Shown here: positions 13,701 through 28,700 of the stretch, in pieces
Numbering within the stretch: position 1 is the first letter of the stretch
Layout of the letters: every line of letters starts with the position of its first letter
Origin: Actinernus sp. WN-2022
Lineage: Eukaryota > Cnidaria > Anthozoa > Actiniaria > Actinernidae
Direction: 5' to 3'
Length of the DNA stretch: 64,000 nucleotides
NCBI GenBank assembly: GCA_030867875.1
Contig: JAOWCC010001368.1
Span: forward strand, 2,728,965 to 2,792,964
The notes under the pieces: model-generated
Seen by the model: only the letters and a program-made list of their open reading frames with translations
Databases searched by the model: none
Told to the model about the DNA's origin: nothing
Position numbers and translations under genes: made by a program

Positions 13701-16700
13701 TGCCGCAATTTTCGTACGAGTAGGACAAACTACGGCATGTCCGTGACCGTACTGTAACCGTGCTGTAACCGTGCTGTACCGTAGTTCTGTAATTTGATTG
13801 GATCAGCAGGACAAAAACAATAGGGAAACCATTTCAACGTCACGGCATGCCGTACGTACGGTAACCGTGCAGTCATTGCTGTAGTTTGTCCCACTCATAC
13901 GAAATCTGCTCTATATATAGGCAGCACGCCATCATTTTTGCGCGTGTACACGGGGTTTTAGCTTCTTTTTTTACGCGTGTAAATGGGGTTTTAGCTTCAG
14001 GAATTTGTAAATATCTATTGAATGATCAGCAAGGATAATTCAACATCTACATCTATTTAAATACTCCGTAACGTCCTGTTCAGCAACACAACGGAGACCC
14101 GATTGAGCATGCGCATGCGCATAAAAAGTATATCAATTAGTCTAAACTAAGTGCTGAAGTGCATAAAACAAACAATTAGACATGCGAACAGGCAACATCC
14201 AAAGTCAATAGTAAGTACTTATTGACTGAGGGAGGGTCGGACGGGAAAATATTTGGCTCGAGGTCATGACGTACACACTGACCGAGAGACAATTATTTTC
14301 CTCTTCGGCCTGACCTAACTCAGTCAATAAGTATTTGCCCACTTCCAGGTTCGAATGGCAAAACAACAAGCAAAAAATCGACCAGGCACGTCAAACACGT
14401 ACGGTCCCCATCACGTGACTTTTGTAAATGGTCAGGTGATAATAACAATTAGTATAAACCAACTAGTGGACTATTACAAATGCTGCATTCTGATTGGCTA
14501 CGCTACTATAGGTCTATTTGTGATAGCCCATGGTAGAGAAAAACCGCACGCATTTTCACGAAATAATAACATGTTTTCAACTTCAATTTGTTTCTTTCTA
14601 TTATTTCTACTGTCCGACTAGTTAGTTTATACTAAAACAATTAGACCTCTCGCCCTCATGGGCTACGAGTTAAATAGCCCATTCGGCTGCGCCTCATGGG
14701 CTATTGACTCGTAGCCCATTCGGGCTGCGGATCTAATTGTTAATTATCTGTCAAGAAGGAATTCTCTGACCAACAATGGAAATTGTTCTAAGTTATAAGA
14801 ATAGACTACATAGTCAGGTAATCCATTCCAGTCCTTGATGGAAAGAAACTAAATCCGTCACTAATCCTGATGTTATGACAATCAACTGTTTTTCACACAG
14901 ATGTGAACGAGTGTGTAACCGCGCCTCCCTGTAAGAACGCAGCCACGTGCGAGAACAAGCGAGGAAGCTTCGTTTGCCACTGTCGTAAGGGATTCAAAGG
15001 AAAGCTCTGTGAAATAGGTAAGTCAGTTACGTATTTACCGACCCCTCTTGCTCGATGAAGCAACATGACCGCCACGTTTTTCGAATCTCTCCAAATTGAT
15101 TGACAGCCAATAATACTTGTTGTGGATCCCCAGGTGACCAGGCAGCAGACTCCCAGGGCGTTTATGTTAAAGTGTTGGGTAAATCAGGTCAGATTATCGC
15201 AGGACTTACGGCTGACCCGTCACGTTACCCTGATGCAGTCACTATCAGCATGGACAGACTGCAGGAGATTGACGTCAGAGGGAATGTTGTAGGGAAGCAA
15301 GGAGCTGTTAAACATGCCTTTAACTCATTCGCCTCACAGAACTTCTATTTTACAGGTGATTAGTATTAGACAATTATATAATAATCAGTCCGAAACGCAC
15401 GCTCTGATTGGTCAAGAGCCGTGTGTTATTAGAGGACACATGAATGGCGTCGTGAGCACGCGCAACCAATTTCTTAACTCGTTTTGATTGGATATTTGCA
15501 TAGTTTTTAGTTTGCGATTATTATATAAAACAAATAGATTCCATTCTGCCGTGTGTCTATCCTCTTAAAGATGTACATATGACGTCACAACGTAAAGAGA
15601 ACATCAGTTACGCCACTGGACTGCAGCTCGTGCTGCACTTATTCCTTCTCTTCACGTGGTGACGTCATCTGTGCATCTATAAGAGGACAGACACGCTGCA
15701 GAATGGATTCTATTTGTTAAAGTGCATAATAGCCCAAATTTTGTATCATTAAATCCGATCGATTCTGCATCAAGTAAATAGTGAACTTTTAATATTTTTT
15801 TAAATTCGAGTGTGGCGTCTATGAGTTATAGAAGTTTCTATTTCCAATATGCTAATTATGTGACGACATGTGAGGCCAACAAAAGGTCACTTTTTTCTCC
15901 TTGTGAATGAAACTTTCTGATTTATACAAAATATTTGGAAAATCACTGATATAAGGCCGAAATATTACATGGTGTTTAGAAAAATATGTATATTTCTGCC
16001 AGCACATGTTTGTATAATAAATGAGTCCACGTGTCATCACATAATTAGCAAATTGGAAATAGAAACCTCTATAACTCATAGATGCAGCACTCAAATTCAA
16101 TTATTTACTTGATGGAGAATCGATTTTAATGATTAAAAAAATTGGGCTCATATGCACTTTAAATAGAAGATGGCTCAACCCTTTTAGCCTATGAAACCGT
16201 GATTTATATTATAGAACTGAATCTCAGTGACGTAAACATGATTAATGTTGCCTGAAAACGAGCGGCGATAGTGACGTCGTAATATTACTTAACGTCAGTG
16301 ACTCGGACAGTCTTAAAAGACTAACGTGAAGTAGACAACAACAACAACAACTTTATTCGTACTCTTATAGTAATGATTTACATGTAAATATATAGAAAAA
16401 TTAAATAGCAATGGTATACTGGGACACCTGAAATAGTAATACAACTAATCGAGTCAGGCATCCCAATCAACATATGAGTCGAGTGTTGTGTGTCCAAAGC
16501 AGTTAATGTAGTGAGGAGTGTGGGAATAAAAGCAGGCCCACATCAGCTGTAAGCTGCCATAATAATCAACATGTGAGTCGAGTGTTGTGTGTCCAAAGCA
16601 GTTAATGTAGTGAGGAGTGTGGGAATAAAAGCAGGCCCACATCAGCTGTAAGCTGCCATAATAATCAACATGTGAGTCGAGTATTGTGTGTCCAAAGCAG

Positions 16701-19700
16701 TTAATGTAGTGAGGAGTGTGGGAATAAAAGCAGGCCCACATCAGCTGTAAGCTGCCATAATAATCAACATGTGAGTCGAGTGTTGTGTGTCCAAAGCAGT
16801 TAATGTAGTGAGGAGTGTGGGAATAAAAGCAGGCCCACATCAGCTGTAAGCTGCCATAATAATCAACATGTGAGTCGAGTGTTGTGTGTCCAAAGCAGTT
16901 AATGTAGTGAGGAGTGTGGGAATAAAAGCAGGCCCACATCAGCTGTAAGCTGCCATAATAATCAACATGTGAGTCGAGTGTTGTGTGTCCAAAGCAGTTA
17001 ATGTAGTGAGGAGTGTGGGAATAAAAGCAGGCCCACATCAGCTGTAAGCTGCCATAATAATCAACATGTGAGTCGAGTGTTGTGTGTCCAAAGCAGTTAA
17101 TGTAGTGAGGAGTGTGGGAATAAAAGCAGGCCCACATCAGCTGTAAGCTGCCATAATAATCAGCCTGCTATAACAAATAAATATCATTATATAAATATCA
17201 TTAGACGGATGTAAGTCTTCCTCTACCGTTGGTAACTTCGCTTGTGCGGACTCGACAAGGCCTTGACGCCTTTGGACGGAAGCCATGTTGCTCGAGGCAC
17301 TGTATGTCTAAGTAACAAACTCCGAGAAAGGTGTTTCCTTCTATAAAATGCTGCGTAAGACTGCTGAGAATAGTGAGCATGCAATGTTACGATGTGTGGC
17401 ATAATAATTAGCCGATGAACGTATCGATACTGAGCAACTTTAGTACACCTGTTCATGTAACGTTGAAGGTACATTAAAACGGCTTCTTAATTGGATGAGC
17501 AAACGGCGTACTAGGCAGTGCGCTTACTGGCAATCACAGCACCAATTAATGACAAAAACAGCAAGAGGGACAATCACGGACCCAGGGTCCTTTACGCGCT
17601 TAGTACATTCTAAAAAAGATACATTGAAGCTGTGAACTTAAGTTATTCCAACCAATGAAATTCATCCATCATGTGATCAATCAATCAATCAATCAATCAT
17701 TTATTTATACACATAACGCCTAGGAGCTAAAAGACTCGTTAAAACGCGCACGTGTTTCTAAATGTATTAAATTAAATGTAATATGTTAAAACGACTGTCT
17801 GAAAATCTACTATAAAAATTCCCTACTTTAAAACATCTATTTACAGCTAAGATAAAATGCGAAAATTACATCTATGTATTGTATATGTGTGATGAATATC
17901 AATTTAGCTTTTTGGCCTAGGACCATCGTTAACTGGAACAACTTACCGTCCCAGTTCATTAACATGGACTCGGCAATCCGCTTGAAATCAGCTGTTAATA
18001 ATTACCTTCTTAAGCTTGACTGAGCCGCCACTTCATATTTGTTCTTTGTTTTCTGCACTGTACATATCTAATCAATAGTATACACATTTTTTATTTAATT
18101 TTGCACTGTGCACTGAAACTTGAGGAATGTCTTTTTTGGATATTGCAAATTAAGTATACAGATGTAGATAAGTTTCTAAGGTCTGTCATAATCTTGCCAG
18201 AGTACTGAATACAAATCTCAACAATTTCTGTAAGGGCTGGAAAGGTCCATTGACATCCACCGGTCAATATCTGGTTCAGAAACAACAGCAAAAGACGGAG
18301 CAAACCGCCCAAAAAGTGTTCGTTTGCTTGTTTATTTTCGATGTCTAAACCACAGGTAGCCCAACCTGTGTATCTGCACAGTAAACAGAGAAAATGAACT
18401 TGCTAGGAAATGTACTAAAACAGGTCCCACAGAAGTGGCAGCCATGTTGGCGCTGCTGAGAGCGCTAAGATTGATATATGATACTAAAGACACATGATAA
18501 CACAAGACACGTTCTTCAAAGTTCAATATAATTGTATTTTGTTAATTTGTTTTCTAGGAAACGAAAACTGTAGTGCAGATACAGAGCTTGGGCTGCCTGT
18601 GTCCAAACATCAGAAACATGTAATCGAAGAACGAAATTAGACAGATGAACTGCAGGGTTTTTTTAGCGGAGAAAATGGATTTAACTTGAGAACGCATTGG
18701 AGATCTTGCTAAACCTTTCAATATTACTGCAGCTGACTGCTATTCATGATGAGGCCTTAACGACCTACTTGAACCGCAGGACCTATACATCCGTAAAAAG
18801 TACTTACAGGCAAGACCTAGTTTTGTCCAAATCTGAACTGCGGAAATGGATCTATTCTCACTCCCTCGTTTTTATTGAAGAAATTTTAGGCTTATGTCGC
18901 GGTGTTTTACCAAAATAATTAGTTCAACAGTCGATGTAACGAAGCCATTTAACAGTACTTGCAGTTCATTCGGCTATGCGCGCTTTGTGTGCGCTTTGTG
19001 TTCGCGTTGCGTGCGCTTTGTGTGCGCTTTGTGCTCGCCTTCTCTCAGTTTTAAAACTGGTCTTTATAACTTCCAAAAATTGGACTTGCCACCTTTCACT
19101 ATAAATATTAGAATCTTATAACTTACCACCACGTACATTGTCGAAGAAGTTGACTTTGTAGTATTGAGACGGCCCAATAAGCGGTACTTATATATGCTGA
19201 GAAACAGCCGTTCTAAAGAGCTGTATATGCTGTGTTCTTTGTCCTGTCTTATACAATTGCAAGAAACTGCTTTCGGAAGATCTCTGGTAATTATCCTTTT
19301 GCCATTTCCATGTTGTGCTTGCTCGTGAAAATCGGTCCGGCTTTTTTTTTAAAAGCGAAGAATTTGAAAAAGAAATTGATGTAGGGTAAAACTTATTTAA
19401 TTTAAATTACTTAGAACGGTAATTTTTTTAAGACGAAAAAGAAGAAATTCGATAATATATGCAAGATTCGATAATATATTAATTGATCATCGACTGTAAA
19501 ACGAAACAATATCAAGCTTCATTTCATCCGCTCCATTTAAAGTGGTTTGCGATTGCTTTGGTTTCCTGTGAAAATGTTTTGTAACTATCAGCCAATCAAG
19601 TTCTCAACTAAAGCATTGTTGTGGTTCGTCGCGCAATCTATTTTCGTTTTAGCGAGAGTTATTCACGATTGCGTTTACTTTCCCTCGTGAGTGGTTCAAG

Positions 19701-22700
19701 TAGGAGCCATTACCTGGAGTCGGGGGTTTGGGTATGGGTGTGCCGCGAGACCTCCTATCCCAGACCTAAAAATGCTGTTTACCATCCCCTATCCCAGACT
19801 TGAAGCAAAAAATATATACCCTATCTATTCCAGACCCAAACCATAGATTCATACTCAATTACATTACGAAAGCCGTTTGGTATTTTAAGCTGTAGTGTGG
19901 TCGGTAGAGCGCAAAGCATGGCGTCAACGACAAGTATATCAAAATCCATACCCTTTCCCAGACCAAAACCGTTAAAAGGATACCCTATCCCAGACCTCGG
20001 CAGCTCAAAAATCACACCCTATCCCGCGGCACATACCCATATAGATATAGATAGATAGATAGATGTGTTTATTGGCACCATATACAAAATTGTACATAGG
20101 TCTCAGACCTGCTGAGAAAGCTAACAAACGTAAGGTAAGATACAGGTATAGGAGTATATGTGTTATATGTAGTTGTTTTAACTATTATTTTTTTCGTTTT
20201 TTGAAGCAGTCGTGTATATATTTACAAACTTCTTTTTGTAGTATTAAAGGCGGATCTATGTTTTCCCTTAATTCATTGTAAAGGGGGCATCTCAATACAA
20301 AATGTAATTCGCCTTCTACTTCTTGTTTGTCACATTTTGGGCAAATTCGTTCTTCTGGTTTTAAGTAGGGCCTAGAATGTCGACCTTTTTCAATTTCGAG
20401 GGCGTGGTTACTTATTCTTAGACGAGTTAGAGCTTCTCGATGATCAATGTTATGAACATTATAAAGGTATGGCTCAAGCGAATAGTTAATTTTAAAAGTA
20501 CGATACGTACGAAGTTTATTGCGTTGTCCTTCTTTTCTATCATCGTCGTTGATTTGGCTTAGCCAGCATTGGTATTCGATATCTTTTAATCTTTGTTTGA
20601 ATAATTGTTTGCATTACTGGGTTACTGGTTGAATTACTGGGTTACTGCGGTTACGGATTACTGGTCCATATAAGTCAGCACATGTCCAGAGATCAGGTCA
20701 TCTGTAGAACACACGAGGTAGCTCACGGAGGCGTAACAGATGGTGACGGCTCCTAGTAATGGCTCCTTCAGTTTCGTGATTAGCTCATTGTGTTTTAACT
20801 TGCTCCCGTAATTAGCTCTGTAATTACTTTGGTTTTACTGCAAATTCCCTCTATTTCTCCTAAATAAGAAACATGGAAATTTGCATTACTTGTGAAAAGG
20901 TGTCAAAACATTACTTAGCGGTTACGACACTAATTGCGTCTTTTATATTCGATTCAAGTGGAGTCTCTTGCCGTGTATAAGAAAGATCTCCGCTACTTTC
21001 CCTCTCTCACAAACATTTCTCCTATCGATTTGAACCAAAACTCCCAAAACGACAACAAGGAGCTATTCAAAGTAAAATATTTTGCTAGTGTTATATTTTA
21101 GTTTAGGTTTTATGCCAATTAGTTAATCTGTGAGTTGCGTGTTCAACGAAGTTTCCTGGCTAATTCCTCCAATTATCTTTCATCCTTATTCTAACGTTTC
21201 AAAATTCCAGCATAATCTAAGCATTCATCATTCTTCAGCGAACCCGTCTTATTGCAGAATTCAACCATGGACCCTTTGTTAGAATTATTCTTAGCAATCG
21301 TCGCACTTCTTGTGGCGTTTCTTGCTGTGCTGGCAAACCTTGCCGTATGTGGACTCATCGCCACCAGAAAGAAACTGCAGACTTACGCTAACGGATTTTT
21401 AGTTTCACTTGCGGTATCAGAAATCTTAAGTTGTGGAAGTTTATTCCTGTTTATGGGATTACACGCACAACCGAACCACCTTCTACCCAAGTTTGTTTGT
21501 ATCGTTGCTGTCTTTTCAGAAATCGGCAACTATTGTGCAGTTACATACGAACGCTTTCTCGCTGTGGTCAAGCCGTTCCAGTACAAAACACGAATGCAAT
21601 GGTACTTTGTCAGAGCAATCCCTACTTTGTGGGTTACCTCTGTATTGATAACGTGTCCGCTTACCTATGTTGTTGCGAACCCTATGTTATCCTTAACCAG
21701 AAGAATAGCATTTCTTAGTTGTCTTGTCACTATCTTCGTGATTCCACTAGCATTCATCTTCACTATGTACGCCTACATCTACGCGATAATTCGGAAACGA
21801 GCAAGAACTGTCCAAAACATGCAGGCCGCAATAACACAACTGGCTGACAGAGAACGAAGGAGAGAGATCAAGATTGTCAAAGTGTTCTTCATCGTTGCTC
21901 TTATGTTTACCGTTAGATGGATTCCAGTTGTTATTCATTTTGGCTTCAATAGACTCGTAGACATACCCATTGGCAATGAGATTATTCTTCTAGGAATGTG
22001 TGTCTTTTCTTTGTTAATTTCTTCACTTGTAAGTCCTTTCATGTATACATTTGTGAAGCAAGATTTTCGGCAAGAAATCAAGGCACTATTTTCTTGTTGC
22101 AAAAAGGAAGCAGTGAAAAACACGGCCCATGCAAGAACTCAAAACAAAGAGAATTAAGAGTTAATCCATTAACGTAATGTAAGATTATCTTAAGAAATTG
22201 CTTAAAATAGGTGGGCAATTCATTTGGCTGGCCGGACTATTCATGATTAAGGCCATGCAACTGGATGTATATATGTGCATGAAATAAATATGAAAGTCTT
22301 ATTGCGATGAATGGGTTTGGTTTTACTGGTTGAAGTTTTTCAAGACCAATTAGAGCGAAGTGGTTTGTACTGTACGCGACATAATGCTGACTGCAATTAA
22401 CTTCTGTAAAAATCGATTAAAAAAGTGATGTTCAATTTGAATGTTAATTTTAAGTCGAGCCTCTTTATCCATCAGTAGAAGTTTGTAATTGTCTCCATTT
22501 TATTAGCTTTAAATTAGCTCATTTCCTTATTAGCTCGTATTTTAATTAGTAATATCCCTATGTAATCGTAGTTTTCGTGACATTTTAATATTTTAGCTAT
22601 TATTCTATTACTATTTTGCAGGACCTCTTTGAAAATTACTGATGTGAAAGAGCTTCCTGTATGTTAAACTGTTAAAGTGCCTATCACCCTTTTGCAATTT

Positions 22701-25700
22701 TGATAGCTTATGAACCTAAGAAACGTTTTGAGTACTTCTGTGAAGAAAGTTTTGGTTTAAAGTGAATACTTTATGTTCTACGCTTGTTTGAAATCGTGTA
22801 AATGTGACCTTTCCTGACCCATGACCACGTAAGTAAGAGCCTGGGTCGAAACCTTGGTAGACGTCATCGCATTATTCTCCATGGCGCCTTTTTATCACAA
22901 CAACGTCGATGTATAGAAGATATACACAGATTTGGGGTTGTTAGTAAAGAAAAAAGTTATTTTAGTCAGTTCTCAAAACTTTCTTCACAGAAGTACTCAA
23001 AACTTTCTTCACAGAAGTACTCAAAACTTTTCGGAGGTACATAAGGTATCAAAATTGCAAAAGGTTGATAAGTACTGAGTCATTCTATTGCGTCATCTCC
23101 CATATTTGGTCTGTGAGTCAGCACATTCCCACATCAGGTTATTTTTAGAACACCCGAGGTGAATAAATCCCATACCCCGAGCGGTAGGCTGATAAAATGC
23201 TTACTTTTTCACAATGGCGAGGTTTTGTCATGGTACGCAATAACAATATATGTTCATAAATCATTAGGAAGCATTGTTTGCCTAGTACATTGTTGCATGA
23301 AATTACTGTTCACAAGGCTTCTCATTGTTTTTCGTGTATAATGAACCTAAAAAAAATCAGGACCAAAAATCAGTCATGTTTACTCTGGCAGAGCTTTTAC
23401 ATCAAAGGTACAATAGCCCACTTTGACAATGTTGCGCACGCATCAGAGAACAATAGATGTGGCCCGCCATTCTCGACCCCAGATCCTTCTCTTATTTCTT
23501 ACTGCGCATGCTTGACGAAATCGAAAGGCCCTGAGAAACTCCAGAATTTAGAGAGCCCTGATTGGTGTTTTATAAAACAATACAGATGACGACATAGCAC
23601 GTGCGTGCGTAATTACTTTATTTGCATTTGAAGGGAAGAAAGCAAAATGTCGGACGAAAATTTCAATAGTAATACCATAGAGGAGAAATTAATCCATAAT
23701 TTCAGCTTGAAATTTCACGCGTAATTTGTAATTTCACATGTGAAGTTTCAAACGCCGTCAACGCGCGCTTAAAAAAATAATAATTCTGGATCGTAATTTG
23801 CTCTCATAACATTAATGGGTAAACAAATAGTGACTCGTGAAATTAGGGATAAATTTCACTTGTGTTTGTCTGTTTGTGTTTGTGTTTGTTTTGACTAACG
23901 CGCGTGAAATTTATTCTTAATTTCACTCGTCCCCATGGCCATTTGATTACCTATACTAACTATTGAAAGACCAAATTTGCTCTCCGCTGCTGGTCGGATC
24001 GTTTCAAACAGATGGTTGACTCTCGAAAAATCGTACTTTTTCTATTTGGATCTTCCTTATTAACCAACGATGAAAATGTTGATTTTTTTTACCACGTTCA
24101 GTTTTATATAAGAGAGTCTAATCGTTTTCATCTGTCACAACCCAATCACTTTTTTTAAAAATTAGTATTTCTTTATCGTATAGTCTGTAGTTTGTAACGT
24201 CCGTCTCTTTACTGTATAATACTGTATTATAAGTGTAACGTGTGAGCCCCCTAGATGAGCTAATAGAGCTCTTGGGGTGAACTCGTAATTAAAAAATGTT
24301 TAAATTTAAAAAAATAAAAAATAAAAATAAACTATTGAAAATACAGTATTTCCCTGCCTTTCTAATAACAAACTCTAACGCCAGTTCAAACATCGAGTTG
24401 TCCGCCATTTCGTTTCTGGAGTTTTGAGCATGCGCTGTGAGGACTGTAGCCAGATTTTGGCTACAACCCTCATTTGCATATGTGGAGTTTCCCAGAGCCT
24501 TACGATTTCGTCGAGCATGCGCAGTAAGAAATAAGAGAAGGGTCTGGGGTCGAGAATAATAATAATAATATTTATTACTTATATTGCGCATTTCCTATAA
24601 AAATACTCAAATGCGCATTACAGTCCTTACATTCATCATATAAATATAAAATAATCGAAGTCTATAATAATAATAATGATGATAATAATAATAATAATAA
24701 TACATACGTTTTAGGGACATTAGACAGCGCTCAATGCTCTTACAATATCAATGATAGTAATAAACTAAAAATAATAAAAACAATCTACTTACACGTGTTC
24801 TAGTAATATCGAGCAAGCTATTTAAAAAGAAAAGTCTTTAACTTAGATTTAAATGCATGAGAGTTCCAAAGTCTTGCAGCACAGATCGAGAATGCTAGCT
24901 ATGTCACCGTAAGACACAGTATTTGACTTTGGTATGAACAACAAGTTATAACTAGAGGGTCTTAAAATACGGGCTGGCCTATATCTCTGTAGCAGATCAC
25001 TGAGAGATATAATCCGGGGCCAGACTATGGAGAGCTTTATACGTGATTAATAGAACCTTACAACTAATTCTAGATCTAACTGGAAGCCAGTGGAGTTGAC
25101 GGAATACAGGGGTGATATGTTCTGATTTCTTTATTTTACTGACTAGCCGAGCAGCAGTGTTCTGTAAGCGCTGTAGCTTAGCTATTTCAGAGTCAGGTAG
25201 CCCAAACAGAATATACTGTTGCAACAGTCCTGACGGGAAGTAATAAAAGCGTGCACCAACTTCTCACAGTCTCCTTGACACAGATATTTGCAAATTCTTT
25301 CAATGTTACGGATAGCAAAAGCAGCTGACTTGCAAATGTTGTTTATGTGAGTAGTCAGTTTAAGGTGACTGTCCAACGCAATGCCAATATCACGGGCAAC
25401 AGGAACCGGAGCAATGATAGTACCATTAATGGATATACCTGGCATCGGCTCACACTGTATGAACTGAGATGATAGATGGACGATCTCAGTCTTACGTGGA
25501 TTACACGCGAGTTTGTTGGCGGTGCAGCAGATTAAGATATCTTTAACACACAGCTCCAATTTGGCTAATGTAGCAGATCGATCATATGTAGAGTTAACAG
25601 TTACATAGAGTTGGGTGTCATCTGCAGACATCATGCAATCAAGGTTATGTGCCTTGATCAAATCCTCCAACGGTGCGAAGTACAGGTACAGAATCTGTGG

Positions 25701-28700
25701 TACGCCATACTGTAGTGTCTTGCTGGTGGAGACGGTATTCCTGACAACGACTGATTGTACTCTGTTAGTGAGGTATGACCGGAACCATGCTAGCACTGTG
25801 CCTCTGATCCCATAACACTACTGAAGTCTCTCCAGAAGGAGAGTATGGTCAATCGTGTCGAATGCTGAGAATGATGTGCCCCCAAATAGTCTGTGTTGCC
25901 CGCCAGTCTCTTGTTAATCAGATTTTATGTGTATCGTCAAAGTAGGTTATAATTGATGTTTCTTTGGTTATTTTGATTTTCACTGACAAATCCAGTCCCC
26001 ATCGATCTACAATTGGCCACTTTAGAGACTTCATATTCATATTCACCTCCGAGCGAAGCAGCGATCACTTCGCGCGAGTTTTTGTCCATTTGACAGAAAA
26101 TAAAATAACTATTTGGTGCTGGCTATTCACCTGCAGTATGGTATATACTAAAAGAAGCGGCTCGGTAAATATCCACCACTATTCACCTCCACTTCGGTGA
26201 ATAATTGTTAAAATTCTTATGAAAATACATATAAATTTCTGTTTAAAGATATCTACACTATATGCAATACTATATACACTATATACATTATACTTATTTG
26301 AAAATCACATAATTTGAGGTTTTACTCTTAAATTCGTTAAGTGTGCTGTAGGTTCTAAAGTCATCAGGCTTTACCAGAGTTTTACCGCCAAGTATCTAAA
26401 TGAATGCAGTCCATAAGTGGTAGTTTGCGGTTCAGGGAGGGGCAAAATATAATTTCCACGCAAGTTATAGTTGACAGAACGGAGTGTAAACATATCTTTC
26501 ATATACTTCGGATAGTTATTTAAATATAAGCTTTTGTACAGTAGAATCAACATATTATGGAGACGTCTATTACACAGAGAAGTTAGATGAACAGTTTTCA
26601 GTAACTGGTTGTAGGAAGAGCTATAATCCTTAAGGATAAATCTTAGAATGCGTTTGTTCAGAGCCTCCATTTTATCAGTGTTACGTGAGCCGCAGAGATG
26701 CCAAACAGAAGAACAGTAATAAAAGAATGGTAAAATAAATGCCATGTACAGTTTTAATAGAGTGTTTTTGGAGATTAGTTTGTGGAACCTTAACATGACA
26801 TTGAACTGATTATTTATCTTTTTACAAATTGTAGAAATGTGATCATTAAAAGCAAGTTTATTGTCGATATTCATTCCGAAAATATCAATAGAGCTATTTA
26901 CAGGGAAAGAAAATTCGTAATCTGTGGCGCTGTAACAGGGTTTTGGTTCCTACTCGATTTGGTTCCGACCGGAACCAAATCCCCAATATCATGGCTTGAT
27001 GCTTCTTCTCATTTGCGACCATTCCATTATCACGGTACCAGGTATTAGCAACTTGCACATCGCTTATCAGACGAGCATCCAGAGCGACAAGATCAACATC
27101 TGAATCGTATAATTCAGTGTTGGTCGTCCGCATACGCGTTGAGTTTAGTCCGTTTCACGTGATAAAAGAGATCATTTATAAATATATTAAATAGAGGTTT
27201 TGCACCACCACGTGATGGCAGCCATGTTGGTGGCCAGAACAATAGAATGTTATTCCTTTGAGATTTAATTTTTCACATGATTGAACAAATCTCATTGTTC
27301 TGGCCACCAACATGGTGCGCTGCCATCACGTGGTGGTGCAAAACCTCTATTGGCCCCACGTAATAAATCTTATAAACGTTTTTATTCAGGCTTAAAAGAC
27401 GTGACTCTTCAAAGCCTTGGCGCTGTTCACTTCAATTTCACATCTATGATCAACGGAGCCAAGTTCAATGTCATCAACTATATCTTTACCCAGAGTGGGA
27501 AGATCAGATATGGCCACGGCACTCTGAACATTATTAAAGGGACTCTGAAATTCAGCATTGAAATTGAAAACTGGCCGTTCTGTGATGCGAGTACCTGTGG
27601 CAGTGATATTGGTAAATATCTGGACTTTGTACTTACTATGACGAGCGGGAAAAATCCCAGTAAAAAGACAAGACAAGATATAACGGGATTCAAGAAGGAT
27701 CCCGAGGTGTTTGGGATAGACAGCGGGTCCGAGTTTGTGATGCCTGCAGAGATAATGATTGATGGTTCCTGGCAAAATATGCCGGATGGCTACCCGAAGT
27801 TCGAGCGGAAAAATAACAAGAATTATTTCACGTTTCGGTTCCCCAAGTTTACCAAGACGTGTTACTACGACCCTACTGTTTACGTGGGTAAGTAAGGTGT
27901 TCCAACGTCCATATGAAGTAAGTTTTACTTTCCAAGCTGTTTCCCTCCCTTTTGATTATTGCCGCTGATAGTTGGCCACTTTTCTGCTTTGCCTCTCTGA
28001 ACCACTGTCAATCAAATTTAAACTTCAAGTTTCTTTAAAAAATAAATAATAAATAACACCCTGAGATAAAAGAGAACTATAAATACCATGGGACGTGTCC
28101 TTTCAAATCAAACTGGAGACAAAATGAAAATATTTTTCTTAGTTCACACGAGGGGACTTGTCCCTGGGACTTGTCCCTTCGTGTGTACGCAGCAAGGGAT
28201 TTCTCCCCGGGACTTGTCCCTTCGTGTGTACGCAGCAAGGGATTTCTCCCCGGGACTTGTCCCTGGGACTTGTCCCTTCGTGTGTGCCGACCTTAACAGA
28301 GTATGCTTTCCGATTCAGATGTACAAGAAAAAAAATCGAGACAATTTTGATAAAGGATGGCAAAGAATCGAGTGGATAAAACAGACTACTTTTAAGAGAA
28401 ATTTAGAGCAACTTGAAATCGGTTCACAGTAACCGAAGTCAAGTTTCTAGAATAGGCTTTTGTAATCTACGTTAATCTTTGCCATCCTCTATCAAAAAGC
28501 TTGGAAAACATATCAGGACATTCACAGGGACAAAATGTTGTCCCCGCGACAATATTTTTCCTAGTTCAGACGAGGGGACAAGTCCCAAGGACTTGTCCCT
28601 TCGTGTGTTGCGACCTTTAATCTGAGTAGTTATCTGTTTTTTGTTGCTATGAGACCGTTTATCATTTGGAGGTTGACAGTTCCCCTTTAACTTATGCAGT

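Noticed and set aside
16454..17137. 227-codon minus-strand open frame
   Set aside because: It is a 33-residue peptide repeated by a 99-bp minisatellite; the frame is open only because 99 divides by three.
21252..21266. Upstream TTG start for the receptor
   Set aside because: Animal genes start at ATG, and the ATG at 21267 has a strong accATGG context and places TM1 correctly.
27392..27775. 127-codon minus-strand open frame opposite D2
   Set aside because: It mirrors the D2 exon, which has proper splice sites and phase and reads as a continuation of D1; the reverse frame has no family features.
28088..28432. 114-codon plus-strand frame
   Set aside because: Made of the ggacttgtccc tandem repeat and a dispersed repeat; no splice sites or domain.
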